NCBI RefSeq assembly: GCF_029868855.1
Contig: NZ_JARWOV010000194.1
Coordinates: 62,001-126,000, forward strand
DNA length: 64,000 nt
Direction: 5' to 3'
Origin: Nocardia carnea
GTDB lineage: Bacteria; Actinomycetota; Actinomycetes; Mycobacteriales; Mycobacteriaceae
In this document: positions 44,149-52,367 of the stretch, in pieces
Position numbering within the stretch: the first letter of the stretch is position 1
Layout: the number at the start of each line of letters is the position of its first letter
Position numbers and translations under genes: made by a program
The notes under the pieces: model-generated
Seen by the model: the letters and a program-made list of their open reading frames with translations, nothing else
Databases searched by the model: none
What the model was told of the DNA's origin: nothing

Positions 44149-45000
44149 TCATTCCCGGAACGGCGGTACCGGCAGATCCGCGCCGAAGATATCCGGGGTA
44201 TCGCGCAGCACACTGCCGGGGAACTGCGCGGGCCGCTTCTCCAGAAACGACGAAACACCTTCTTGCGCATCGGCGCCGGCCCCACGGATGCGGATACCCC
44301 GCGATTCGACCCGGTGCGCGATCATCGGATGATCCGCGCCCAGCCCGCGCCACAGCATCTGCCGCGACAACCCCACCGACACCGGCGCCGAATGCTCGGT
44401 GAGCCGCCGAGCCAGCGCATCGGCCTCGTCCAGCAGGCTTTCCGGTGGATACACCCCGTAGAACAACCCCGCCTCGTACGCTTCGGACGCCTCCACGAGC
44501 CGGCCGGAGTACACCCAGTCCAGCGCCTTCTGCATCGACACCAGCCGCGGCAGGAACCAGCTGGAACAGGATTCGGGGACGATACCGCGCCGGTTGAAGA
44601 CGAACCCGATCCGGGCGCCCTCCACCGCCAGCCGGAAATCGGCGGCGAGGGTCATGGTGATACCGACCCCCACGGCCGGACCGTTGATGGCGGCAATGAT
44701 GGGTTTACGCGATTCGAACATGCGCAGCACGACCTCGCCACCGCCGTCGCGGAAGGATTCCGGTTCCCCGTCCTCGGGCGCGGCGAAGGTGTCCGCGCCG
44801 GCGGACAGGTCCGCGCCGGCACAGAAGGCCCGGCCGGCGCCGGTGACGACGACCGCGCGCACCCGGTCGTCGCGATCGCAGGTGTCGAATGCCTCGATCA
44901 ACTCCTCACCCATAGCGGTGGTGAAAGCATTGAGCTGAGCCGGGCGATCAAGGGTGATGGTGGCAACGGAACCGGAAACAGCGAGGCGAATATCGGACAT
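44149..45000 (-). CDS. Enoyl-CoA isomerase/hydratase-family (crotonase) protein
   Basis: A 283-residue crotonase-fold protein. Oxyanion-hole segments are FCAGADLS at about 59-66 and INGPAVGVGITMTLA. The usual first Glu of hydratases is absent (the aligned position lies in GFVFN), while Glu143 is present in RGIVPESCSSWFLPRLV. That arrangement is typical of delta3,delta2-enoyl-CoA isomerases of the ECI2/peroxisomal kind. ATG 45000 is chosen; no ribosome site is seen, and an in-frame ATG at 45012 is an alternative. It stands alone between the cupin and secreted-protein genes. Confidence 0.85.
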   Translation of the reverse strand: MSDIRLAVSGSVATITLDRPAQLNAFTTAMGEELIEAFDTCDRDDRVRAVVVTGAGRAFCAGADLSAGADTFAAPEDGEPESFRDGGGEVVLRMFESRKPIIAAINGPAVGVGITMTLAADFRLAVEGARIGFVFNRRGIVPESCSSWFLPRLVSMQKALDWVYSGRLVEASEAYEAGLFYGVYPPESLLDEADALARRLTEHSAPVSVGLSRQMLWRGLGADHPMIAHRVESRGIRIRGAGADAQEGVSSFLEKRPAQFPGSVLRDTPDIFGADLPVPPFRE

Positions 45001-45165
45001 AGCCGACAGCATGCCACGTGTGTCCCGGACAGTCCGCCCGATCGGATCGCTTCCTACCTGGATGCGCCCCGGGGGCACGGCCTGTCGACACCTTTCGCCG
45101 GATCGAACCTTCGCACAAAGCTCTGCCCGTCCCGGCGGGCCGGGACGGGCGGAGTGTCGTTCGGA

Positions 45166-45900
45166 CTACGGGGTCGTCGGCCGGCACGCCGGATGTTCCG
45201 GCGGGCACGGGGACAAGATGGTCGAGAAGTACTGGAAGGCTGCGAAAACTGCGACCGGGCCACCGATCAGGAACGCGCCGATGATGCCGCCCGCCGCACC
45301 CAGCGTCGCGGCACCGGCGACACAGCCGCCGATCGTGGCGCCGACGAACGGCACCAGCAACAGGGCGATGGGGCTGGAGACGAGCGCACCGGTCGCCGCG
45401 CCGAGCACACAGCCCAGGCTGCCGCCGATCACGGCGCCGATCGCACCGGCGATCGCCGCACTCATCGTCGCCCGCTGGGTGAACACACCCAACGCCTGCA
45501 TATCGCGGGGCGTGAATTGTTCGGCCACCTCCTTGCCCGCCTGTTCGGGCGTGACCACAGGTGCGCTCACCGGTGCGACCGGCACACCACCTTCGCGCTG
45601 TGGGGTGAGCACTGCCGTGCCGCCGTCGATCTTCGCGGCGATGGGGAAGGCGATATTGTCCTTGCGGTAGGTGAGCGGCACCGTGGTGAGCAGGGTGTCG
45701 TCGATGGCCTGCAGGATGAGCTGATCGCCCGCCACCTGCCATTTCCCGTTCGTCTTCACCACGGCGCCGGCACCGGAGTGCGTGATCTCGTAGGTGAGTT
45801 CCCGCGGGGCAGGCGCGGGTTGCGCGGAGACCGGGGCGGCGGTGGCGCCGAGGGCCGCTACCGCGAGAGCCGCGGCGGCGACACTGGTTCGGAGTTTCAT
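45166..45900 (-). CDS. Secreted/membrane protein of unknown function
   Basis: A 244-residue exported protein. The Sec signal MKLRTSVAAAALAVAALGATA is followed by APVSAQ, a good signal peptidase site. Residues about 30-100 form a beta-rich domain (YEITHSGAGAVVKTNGKWQV). The last 110 residues are glycine- and alanine-rich with long hydrophobic stretches (GAIGAVIGGSLGCVLGAA, ATIGGCVAGAATLGAAGGIIGAFLIGG), resembling glycine-zipper membrane segments. It has four cysteines in this part. The family occurs in Nocardia and Rhodococcus, as far as I recognise it. GAGGA precedes ATG 45900. Confidence 0.72.
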   Translation of the reverse strand: MKLRTSVAAAALAVAALGATAAPVSAQPAPAPRELTYEITHSGAGAVVKTNGKWQVAGDQLILQAIDDTLLTTVPLTYRKDNIAFPIAAKIDGGTAVLTPQREGGVPVAPVSAPVVTPEQAGKEVAEQFTPRDMQALGVFTQRATMSAAIAGAIGAVIGGSLGCVLGAATGALVSSPIALLLVPFVGATIGGCVAGAATLGAAGGIIGAFLIGGPVAVFAAFQYFSTILSPCPPEHPACRPTTP

Positions 45901-45974
45901 GGTTGTGTCCTCATCGGTTGATATCGAGGCGGCCGTCGGCGCCGGAATGCGCCACGGACGTTTTTTCGGGGTGG

Positions 45975-47225
45975 TCACCGGCCGGATGTGTCGATCAGGT
46001 CACCGGCCAGCACCCAGCGGTCGCCTTGGAAGCGCTGAATCTGCATGGCCTCCATCGGAAAGCCGTCGCCTTCGCCGGTCTGCAGGGTGATCCCGGGCAA
46101 TAGCAGATCGATCTCGACATCGTCGAGCGAGCGCATCGAATCACGGAGGCCCTCACGGGTTTTGCACGCCGCCGCGGCGAAGGTTCTGTGGAAACTCTGG
46201 GCCATGGCCCAGCCCACGAGGGTGTATCCGTCGGCAGGATCGGCACCGGGTACGTACTGGGCGAGTTTGTCGCGGTAGAGCTTCATCCCGGGGTCCTCGG
46301 CCCACTGCGGATCGGCCGGGTCCTTCACGAAGACCGAGGTGACGACGTTCTGCACATTCGGGAACCCGACCGGCGCGAGCACGCTCATGGTGCTGGAGAC
46401 CTGGGTGAGGATGTGCAGCGGATTCCATTCGGGGTTGCGCGCGTCCGCCGCGAGGGTCTGCGCCGCGAACTTCGGGGTGGCGAAGTTCAGCAGCACATCG
46501 GCTTTCGAGTTCGCCAGGTTACGCAGCTGGGGGTCTACGGTCGGGTCGGTGACCTCGTAGCTCTGTTCGGCGATCACCCGCACCCCGCTGCCCGCGGTGG
46601 CCTCGGTGAAACTGGCCAGCAGATCCTTGCCGAAATCGTCGTTCTGGTACAGGACCGCGACGGTCGCGTCGGGCTTCTGCTCGGTGACGTACCGGGCGAA
46701 CACCTGGCCCTCGGCCCGGTAGCTGGGCTGCCAGCCGATGGTCCACGGATGCCCGTCGCCGACACCCCACTGGGTCGCCCCGCCGGCGACGAAGATCTGT
46801 GGCACCTCGCGCTGATTCAGGTAGTCCCAGACCGCCGCCGAGGTGGGGGTACCGAGCGTGGACAGGACAGCGAAGACCTGGTCCTGTTCGACCAGCCGCC
46901 GGGTCTCCTCCACGGTTTTCGGGGGCTGATAGCCGTCGTCGCGCAGCAGGTATTCGACCTTGCGGCCGTCGATACCGCCCTGTTCGTTGTTCACGTACTC
47001 GAAGTAGGCCTGGATGCCCTTCGGGAGTTCGGCATAGGCGGAGGCCGGGCCGGACAGCGGGAATACACCGCCCAGTTTCACGGTGCTGTCGGTGAGTCCC
47101 GTCGTCTGCTGGCCTTGGCAGTCGCCGGAGGCCGTCTCGCCGGTGGTGTCGTCACGACCCCCGCAGCCGGCGACGGCGATGACGATCGCGGCGGCGAGCG
47201 CCGCCTGTATCGCTCTAGTGCGCAT
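45975..47225 (-). CDS. Branched-chain amino acid-type ABC substrate-binding lipoprotein
   Basis: A 416-residue lipoprotein: signal MRTRAIQAALAAAIVIAV with lipobox VAGC, then a type I periplasmic binding fold of the LivJ/AmiC kind (VKLGGVFPLSGPASAYAE, AVLYQNDDFGKDLL). It captures ligand outside the cell for the LivHMGF complex. AGGAAG precedes ATG 47225, and the start overlaps the end of the permease gene by 11 bases. Many Liv-type systems in actinobacteria carry aromatic acids, amides or urea rather than branched-chain amino acids, so the cargo is open. Confidence 0.9.
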   Translation of the reverse strand: MRTRAIQAALAAAIVIAVAGCGGRDDTTGETASGDCQGQQTTGLTDSTVKLGGVFPLSGPASAYAELPKGIQAYFEYVNNEQGGIDGRKVEYLLRDDGYQPPKTVEETRRLVEQDQVFAVLSTLGTPTSAAVWDYLNQREVPQIFVAGGATQWGVGDGHPWTIGWQPSYRAEGQVFARYVTEQKPDATVAVLYQNDDFGKDLLASFTEATAGSGVRVIAEQSYEVTDPTVDPQLRNLANSKADVLLNFATPKFAAQTLAADARNPEWNPLHILTQVSSTMSVLAPVGFPNVQNVVTSVFVKDPADPQWAEDPGMKLYRDKLAQYVPGADPADGYTLVGWAMAQSFHRTFAAAACKTREGLRDSMRSLDDVEIDLLLPGITLQTGEGDGFPMEAMQIQRFQGDRWVLAGDLIDTSGR

Positions 47226-48273
47226 CGGTTCTTCCTTTCCGGGCCCGGTGTCCGAGCCAGTGCGCCGCCCGGCCGACGAGTCCGGCCAATCCATTCGGCG
47301 CGAGGTACATGACCGCGATGATGAGGAGCCCGAAGACGACCCCCGGCGCGGCTTGATTGATGTCCTGGGCGACGGTCGGCACGTACATGACGAACAGACC
47401 CCCCAGCAGCGGGCCCCACTGCCCGCCGAGTCCTCCGACGACCAGTCCGGCCAGCAGGGTTATGGAGAAGGTGAGCGTGAAGGAGTCCGGGGATACGTAC
47501 CCGATCACCCAGATGTAGACGCAGCCGGCGGCTCCGGCGAACATGGCGCCCCAGGCGAACGCCAGTGTCTTGTAGAACGCCGGCCGCACTCCGGTGACCT
47601 CGGCGGCGGTCTCGTTGTCCCGCACCGCGTGCAGCGCCCGCCCCACCCGCGACCGCAGCAGCCCGGCGACGAGCAGATAGCTCACCGCGGTGACCGCGAG
47701 AACCAGGAAGTACAACCACTGGTCTTCGGCCAGCCCGGTCCACGCCGGTGGCTGCGGTTTGTCCAGGGTCAGGCCCATCGAGCCACCGGTGACCGATTCG
47801 AAGCGTTTCAGCAAGGGCACCAGGAATATCGCGATGGCCAAGGTGACCAGTGCGAGATAGAGTCCGCGTAATCGCAGTGCCGGGATGCCCAGGCCGATTC
47901 CGAGCACGAACGCGACCGCCGCCGCGACCGGCAGGGTCACCGGGTAGGGCGCCTCCCAGCGGTCCATCATGATCGCCGTGGTGTAGGCACCCACCGCGAA
48001 GAAGGCCCCGTGTCCGAGAGATATCTGCCCGGTATGCCCCACCAGCAGGTTCAGTCCGAGCAGTGCGACCGCGTAGATCATCGCCAGCGACAGCTGAAAG
48101 GTGTGGAAAGGGGCCAGTTCGAACGGCGCCCAGCAGGCCACCACCAGCAGCGCGGCCACCGCGACCCACGGCCTGCCGATCCGCCGGAACCTGGCCCGCG
48201 GCCGGGTCGATTCGGCCGCGGGAAGGTAGTCCTCCGGGGCCACCGCGGTGTTCGGGATTCCCATATCGCTCAT
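47215..48273 (-). CDS. livM: Branched-chain amino acid-type ABC permease
   Basis: A 352-residue integral membrane protein with about ten transmembrane helices. It contains the family segment LNLLVGHTGQISLGHGAFFAVGAY and the GLHAVRDNETAAEVTG-like cytoplasmic loop (here ALHAVRDNETAAEVTG) that docks the ATPase. An N-terminal cytoplasmic stretch of about 30 residues precedes the first helix. It overlaps the LivH gene by four bases and the lipoprotein gene by 11. Confidence 0.92.
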   Translation of the reverse strand: MSDMGIPNTAVAPEDYLPAAESTRPRARFRRIGRPWVAVAALLVVACWAPFELAPFHTFQLSLAMIYAVALLGLNLLVGHTGQISLGHGAFFAVGAYTTAIMMDRWEAPYPVTLPVAAAVAFVLGIGLGIPALRLRGLYLALVTLAIAIFLVPLLKRFESVTGGSMGLTLDKPQPPAWTGLAEDQWLYFLVLAVTAVSYLLVAGLLRSRVGRALHAVRDNETAAEVTGVRPAFYKTLAFAWGAMFAGAAGCVYIWVIGYVSPDSFTLTFSITLLAGLVVGGLGGQWGPLLGGLFVMYVPTVAQDINQAAPGVVFGLLIIAVMYLAPNGLAGLVGRAAHWLGHRARKGRTDAH

Positions 48274-49157
48274 ACCCTTTCCACCGCCGGCGTGCCGAAG
48301 AGGCCCTGCGGCCGGATCAGCAGTACGCCGAGGATGATCACCAGTGGCACACCGATCTTCAGTTCGGTGCCGATGACATCGAGATACGCCCCGGCCAGGG
48401 TTTCCGTGACGCCGACGATCAGCCCCCCGGCCACCGCCCCGCCGGGACTGTCGAAACCGCCCAGGGTGGCCGCCGCGAAGGCGTAGATGAGAACGCCGCC
48501 CATCATGTTGGGTTCCAGGAACAGCAGCGGCGCCGACAGCACCCCGGAGACGGCACCGACGGCGGCGGCAAGTCCCCAGCCGAGGGCGAGCACGGTGCCG
48601 ACACCGATACCCACCAACCGGGCCGACTGCGGGTTCGCGGCGACCGCGCGCATCGCCAAACCCGTCCGGGTGTAACGGAACAGCAGATACAAAAGCGCCA
48701 TCACCACCGTCACCACGGCGAGGATGCCCAGATTGCCGTATCCGGCGGTGACGCCACCGGCCCGCAACGCACCTTCCGGGAACGGGTTGGGGAAACTCTT
48801 CAGCTGATACGACCAGATCCAGCCCGCGGCGGCGTTGACGAAGAAGAACAATCCCACGGTGACGATGACCAGCGTGAGTTCCGGGGCCCCTTCGACCGGC
48901 CGGATCACGATCCGTTCGATCAGCATGCCGCCCGCGAAGGAGATGGCGAGGGTGACCGGAAGTGCCAGCCAGAACGGTGTCCCGCTCTGTACCAGCTGCC
49001 AGGCCAGGAACGCCGAGAACATGGCCAGCTCACCCTGCGCGAAGTTGACGATCCCGGTGAACCGGTAGATGAGGACGAGGGCTAGTGCCATACCCGCGTA
49101 GAGCGCGCCGGCGCTGAGGCCTTCGATGATCTGCTGCGCGAATCCGGACACGGTCAC
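48270..49157 (-). CDS. livH: Branched-chain amino acid-type ABC permease
   Basis: A 295-residue membrane protein with about eight helices. It shows the LivH start (QQIIEGLSAGALYAGMALAL), FTGIVNFAQGELAMF, and the MRAVAANPQSARLVGI docking loop. It forms the channel with LivM. Four-base overlaps link it to livF upstream (ATGA at 49157-49154) and livM downstream, so the whole operon is translationally coupled. Confidence 0.92.
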   Translation of the reverse strand: MTVSGFAQQIIEGLSAGALYAGMALALVLIYRFTGIVNFAQGELAMFSAFLAWQLVQSGTPFWLALPVTLAISFAGGMLIERIVIRPVEGAPELTLVIVTVGLFFFVNAAAGWIWSYQLKSFPNPFPEGALRAGGVTAGYGNLGILAVVTVVMALLYLLFRYTRTGLAMRAVAANPQSARLVGIGVGTVLALGWGLAAAVGAVSGVLSAPLLFLEPNMMGGVLIYAFAAATLGGFDSPGGAVAGGLIVGVTETLAGAYLDVIGTELKIGVPLVIILGVLLIRPQGLFGTPAVERV

Positions 49158-49906
49158 ACCCGGTATCCGAGATAGGACCGGGCGACCTGTTCGTCGGCGG
49201 CGATATCGGCCGCGGCGCCGGACAGGACGATCCGCCCGCTTTCCAGAACATGCGCCCGATGCGCGGTGCGCAACGCCAGCTGAGCGTTCTGCTCGACAAC
49301 GATCACGGTGGTGCGTTCCTCCGAGTTGATGGTGTGCACGATGCGGAAGAGTTCCCGGGTGACCAGCGGTGCGAGGCCCAAGGACGGTTCGTCCAGGAGC
49401 AGCAGTCGCGGCCGGGACATGAGCGCCCGGCCCAGCGCCAGCATCTGCTGCTGCCCGCCGGAGAGGCGGCCCGCCTTTTCGTGCAGTTTGTCCCGCAGGA
49501 CCGGGAAGTAGCCGTAGACGCGACGCAGGTCGGTATCGAGACCGCCGCGCCGGAACTCCGCACGGCCGCGGGAGTAGGCGCCCAGGCGGAGGTTCTCCTC
49601 GACGGTCAGCGGCGCGAAGGTGCCGCGTCCCTCCGGAACATGCGCGACCCCTCTCCGGGCGATCTTCTCCGGTGAGCGCCCGCCGATTCCGGCGCCGGCC
49701 AGAGTGACCGATCCGCGTACCCGGATCAGACCGCTGAGCGCCCGCAGCAGTGTCGTCTTACCGGCACCATTGGGGCCGAGCACGGCGCATATCTCACCGG
49801 TGGCCACGGAGAAATCGATCCCGTGCAGCACCTCACCCGCGCCGTAACCCGCGGTGAGACCGGATACGGCGAGAAGGGGTTCGCCGCTGGGTAGGTGGCG
49901 GGTCAT
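49154..49906 (-). CDS. livF: Branched-chain amino acid-type ABC ATPase
   Basis: A 250-residue ATPase of the LivF type. Walker A is GPNGAGKTT near 44-52, the signature LSGGQQQMLALGRALM, Walker B LLLLDEPSLGL, and the H-loop Gln/Asn of VVEQN. Residues GVAHVPEGRGTFAPLTVEENL give the Q-loop region characteristic of LivF. ATG 49906 overlaps the livG stop by four bases. It works as a pair with LivG. Confidence 0.92.
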   Translation of the reverse strand: MTRHLPSGEPLLAVSGLTAGYGAGEVLHGIDFSVATGEICAVLGPNGAGKTTLLRALSGLIRVRGSVTLAGAGIGGRSPEKIARRGVAHVPEGRGTFAPLTVEENLRLGAYSRGRAEFRRGGLDTDLRRVYGYFPVLRDKLHEKAGRLSGGQQQMLALGRALMSRPRLLLLDEPSLGLAPLVTRELFRIVHTINSEERTTVIVVEQNAQLALRTAHRAHVLESGRIVLSGAAADIAADEQVARSYLGYRV

Positions 49907-50661
49907 GCCGGCGTCCCCAGATAGGCCTCGACGACGGCGGGGTCGCGCTGGACTTCTTCGGGTGCTCCATCGGCGATGACCCGGCCGAATTCCAGGCAGA
50001 TCACGCGGTCGCAGAGGCTCATGACGAAGCCCATATGGTGTTCGACCACGACCACGGTCAGATCGAAATCCACCCGCAGGCCGGCGAGGAGTTCCGCGAA
50101 TTCGCCGACTTCCCCGTGGCTGAGCCCGTTGACCGGCTCGTCGAGCAGCAGCAGCCGTGGACCGGAGGCCAGTGCCCGCGCCAGTTCGATCCGTTTCAGC
50201 GTCCCGAACGGCAGGCCGGCCGCCGGGTGGTCGGCGATATCGGCCAGCTCGAGGCGTTCGAGCAAGCCGTCGACCTGCGTACGGAGCCGGCGTTCCTCGG
50301 CGTGGACCGGCGGCAGGAAAAGACTTGCAGCGAGAAACCCTGCGCGCGCCCGGTGGTGGGCACCGACGAGTACGTTGTCCCGGACGGACATACGGGTGAA
50401 CAGGCCGAGATTCTGGAATGTCCGCGCGATACCGAGCCGGGCCATGAGATCGGGCCGTACGGCCAGCAGGTCGGTTCCGAGATAGCGCAGTGTGCCGGCG
50501 GTGGGGGCGCACCGCCTCGTCAGACAGTTGAACAGCGTGGTCTTACCCGCCCCGTTGGGGCCGATGAGACCCGTCATTTCGCCGGACGGCACGGCGAATC
50601 CGACATCGTCGAGGGCCGTGATACCGCCGAATCGGACGGTCAGACCGGATATCTCGAGCAT
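49903..50661 (-). CDS. livG: Branched-chain amino acid-type ABC ATPase
   Basis: A 252-residue ATPase of the LivG type: Walker A GPNGAGKTTLFNCLT near 33-47, ARTFQNLGLFTRMSVRDNVLVG, a Walker B of LLLLDEPVNGLSHGE, and VVVVEHHMGFVM. The ABC signature loop is FGTLKRIELARALAS rather than LSGGQ, which is usual in LivG (YGxQRRLE-type). It is the first gene of the leftward operon; GGAGG lies five bases before ATG 50661. Divergent to it is the PucR regulator at 50890, a natural candidate for its control. Confidence 0.92.
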   Translation of the reverse strand: MLEISGLTVRFGGITALDDVGFAVPSGEMTGLIGPNGAGKTTLFNCLTRRCAPTAGTLRYLGTDLLAVRPDLMARLGIARTFQNLGLFTRMSVRDNVLVGAHHRARAGFLAASLFLPPVHAEERRLRTQVDGLLERLELADIADHPAAGLPFGTLKRIELARALASGPRLLLLDEPVNGLSHGEVGEFAELLAGLRVDFDLTVVVVEHHMGFVMSLCDRVICLEFGRVIADGAPEEVQRDPAVVEAYLGTPA

Positions 50662-50889
50662 GAATCCTCCGGGTCGGGGGTTGCGGCGAAACACTGTGGG
50701 ACAGCACACAGTCCGTCACATCGGCTATGGGTCAGGCCAGCGTAAGAGCGATAGGATTGAAACACATCAGCCCTTTCGTCCCAATTATCGGCGCCGGATT
50801 TGTCCTCGAAGGACAAGCGAGCAGGGCATAATTTGATACATAAGCGGGCGAATGTTGACTTTGCCTCGGAGTGCGTGGACCATCCGACT

Positions 50890-52197
50890 ATGTCCGCTGG
50901 ATCACATACGGTCACCGCGTCACTCTCCGAACCGGTACAACTCGCGCGCACCAGGATCGCCGGTGTCGTCTACGACCGCACCGAGGAGATCGCCGAACAG
51001 GGCAGCGCCGCCATCCTCGCCCAGGTCCCCGGCTACGCCGGCCGCGACAGCGAATTCCGTGCGGATGTCCACGATCAGGTGGCCCGCCTCTGCCGCACCG
51101 GCCTGGGTGCGCTGTTGGCCCAGCGCCGGGTCTCCGCGGCGGATCTCGCCCACACCCGCCGGGCGGCGGTGCGGCGGGCCCGATCCGGGCTACCGCTGGC
51201 CGACTACATCACCGCGTTCCGGCTCGGCCAGCAAACTTTCTGGAAGAACCTGATGGTGCATGCCGACGATTCGCCCACCGCCCGGGAGGCGACACTGTCG
51301 ATGGTGCTGCCGCTCACCCGCTACTGCGATCTGATCAGCACCCAGGCCACCCACGCGTATCTGGATTTCCAGCAGCATCAATCGGCCGAAGCCGGTCGCG
51401 ACGACCACGATCTGATCGAAGCGCTGCTCGGCGGCACGCTCCCCGACCGTGGACCACTCCTGGCGGCCGCGGCCGCCCACGGTATCGGTCCCGCCCCCGG
51501 GGAACGCCTCGTCGTCATCGCGGCCACCGTCCTGGACAGCAGCAGCGAGCGCGATACCGGCGGACATTCCGAGATCGACGCGCCGCATATCGTTTCCTCC
51601 GCGCTGGCACGCACCGGGGTCAACGGGCACCGCACTCCGGCCGTCGTCCGCGATACCGATATCGTCGCCGTCGCCGGGCTCGGCCGCGCCACCGCCGGCG
51701 AGCTGTGCACCCGGCTGCGACGTACCCGCGAGGCCCTCCTCACAGAGGGAATCACCACCGCGTTCGGGATCAGCACGGTGATCACCGGGGTCGGCCGGCT
51801 CCCGCGCGGCCGGCAGGAAGCACTCTCGGCGCTGGACCTGCTGCCCGACGGCGGTGGCGTCCTGGCGCTCCCCGAGCTCACCCCGTTCCGGTATCTGGTC
51901 CTGAGCTCGGACGAGACGGCGCGCAGCCTCGTCGACCCGCGGATCGCCCGCACACTCGCCGACGACCAGGCCAAGGGCGGGGTACTCGCCGACACCATCC
52001 GGGCGTTCATCGCCGCCGATACGAACCTGCGCGAAGCCGCCGACGCCCTGCGGATCCACCACAACACCGCCAAGTACCGGCTGCGCCGGATCCAGCAGCT
52101 GACCGGCCGCAACATCCGCACCGTCACCGATCTCGTCGAACTACTCGTCGCAATCGAACTCCGGCAGGCACCGGCCCCGGTACGCCGGGAACGCTGA
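50890..52197 (+). CDS. PucR/CdaR-family transcriptional regulator
   Basis: A 435-residue regulator. The C-terminal helix-turn-helix is in TNLREAADALRIHHNTAKYRLRRIQQLTGR (about residues 378-407), the PucR C-terminal hallmark. The central part is a GGDEF-like/CdaR domain (residues about 170-300), and the N-terminal 160 residues are helical (RsbRD-like). ATG 50890 starts the conserved part; upstream in-frame codons to 50800 lack a ribosome site. It is divergent from the Liv operon (228 bases) and 170 bases before the P450 gene. It may respond to a ligand carried by the transporter. Confidence 0.85.
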   Translation: MSAGSHTVTASLSEPVQLARTRIAGVVYDRTEEIAEQGSAAILAQVPGYAGRDSEFRADVHDQVARLCRTGLGALLAQRRVSAADLAHTRRAAVRRARSGLPLADYITAFRLGQQTFWKNLMVHADDSPTAREATLSMVLPLTRYCDLISTQATHAYLDFQQHQSAEAGRDDHDLIEALLGGTLPDRGPLLAAAAAHGIGPAPGERLVVIAATVLDSSSERDTGGHSEIDAPHIVSSALARTGVNGHRTPAVVRDTDIVAVAGLGRATAGELCTRLRRTREALLTEGITTAFGISTVITGVGRLPRGRQEALSALDLLPDGGGVLALPELTPFRYLVLSSDETARSLVDPRIARTLADDQAKGGVLADTIRAFIAADTNLREAADALRIHHNTAKYRLRRIQQLTGRNIRTVTDLVELLVAIELRQAPAPVRRER

Positions 52198-52268
52198 GCT
52201 CCCGCGGCGCCCCACAATGCGACGGGGTCCCGCACGACTGCCTCGCGCGTGGGTATCATTTCCGGCCG

Positions 52269-52285
52269 TACACGAAACGTGTACC
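52269..52285. promoter_or_regulatory. Palindrome GTACACG-AAA-CGTGTAC before the P450 gene
   Basis: Seven-base perfect arms and a three-base centre, extended outward by GGCC/GGCC with a one-base bulge. It lies 83 bases before the P450 start and could be an operator for the P450 gene, perhaps for the PucR regulator next door. No -10/-35 pair is clear. Confidence 0.5.
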
Positions 52286-52367
52286 GGCCGAACCCTTTCG
52301 AGCAGGTCGTTCCGGCCGTTCCGGACTGCGCCCGGAGTGTCCCGGCGCACGACCGCAGGGGGTACCA

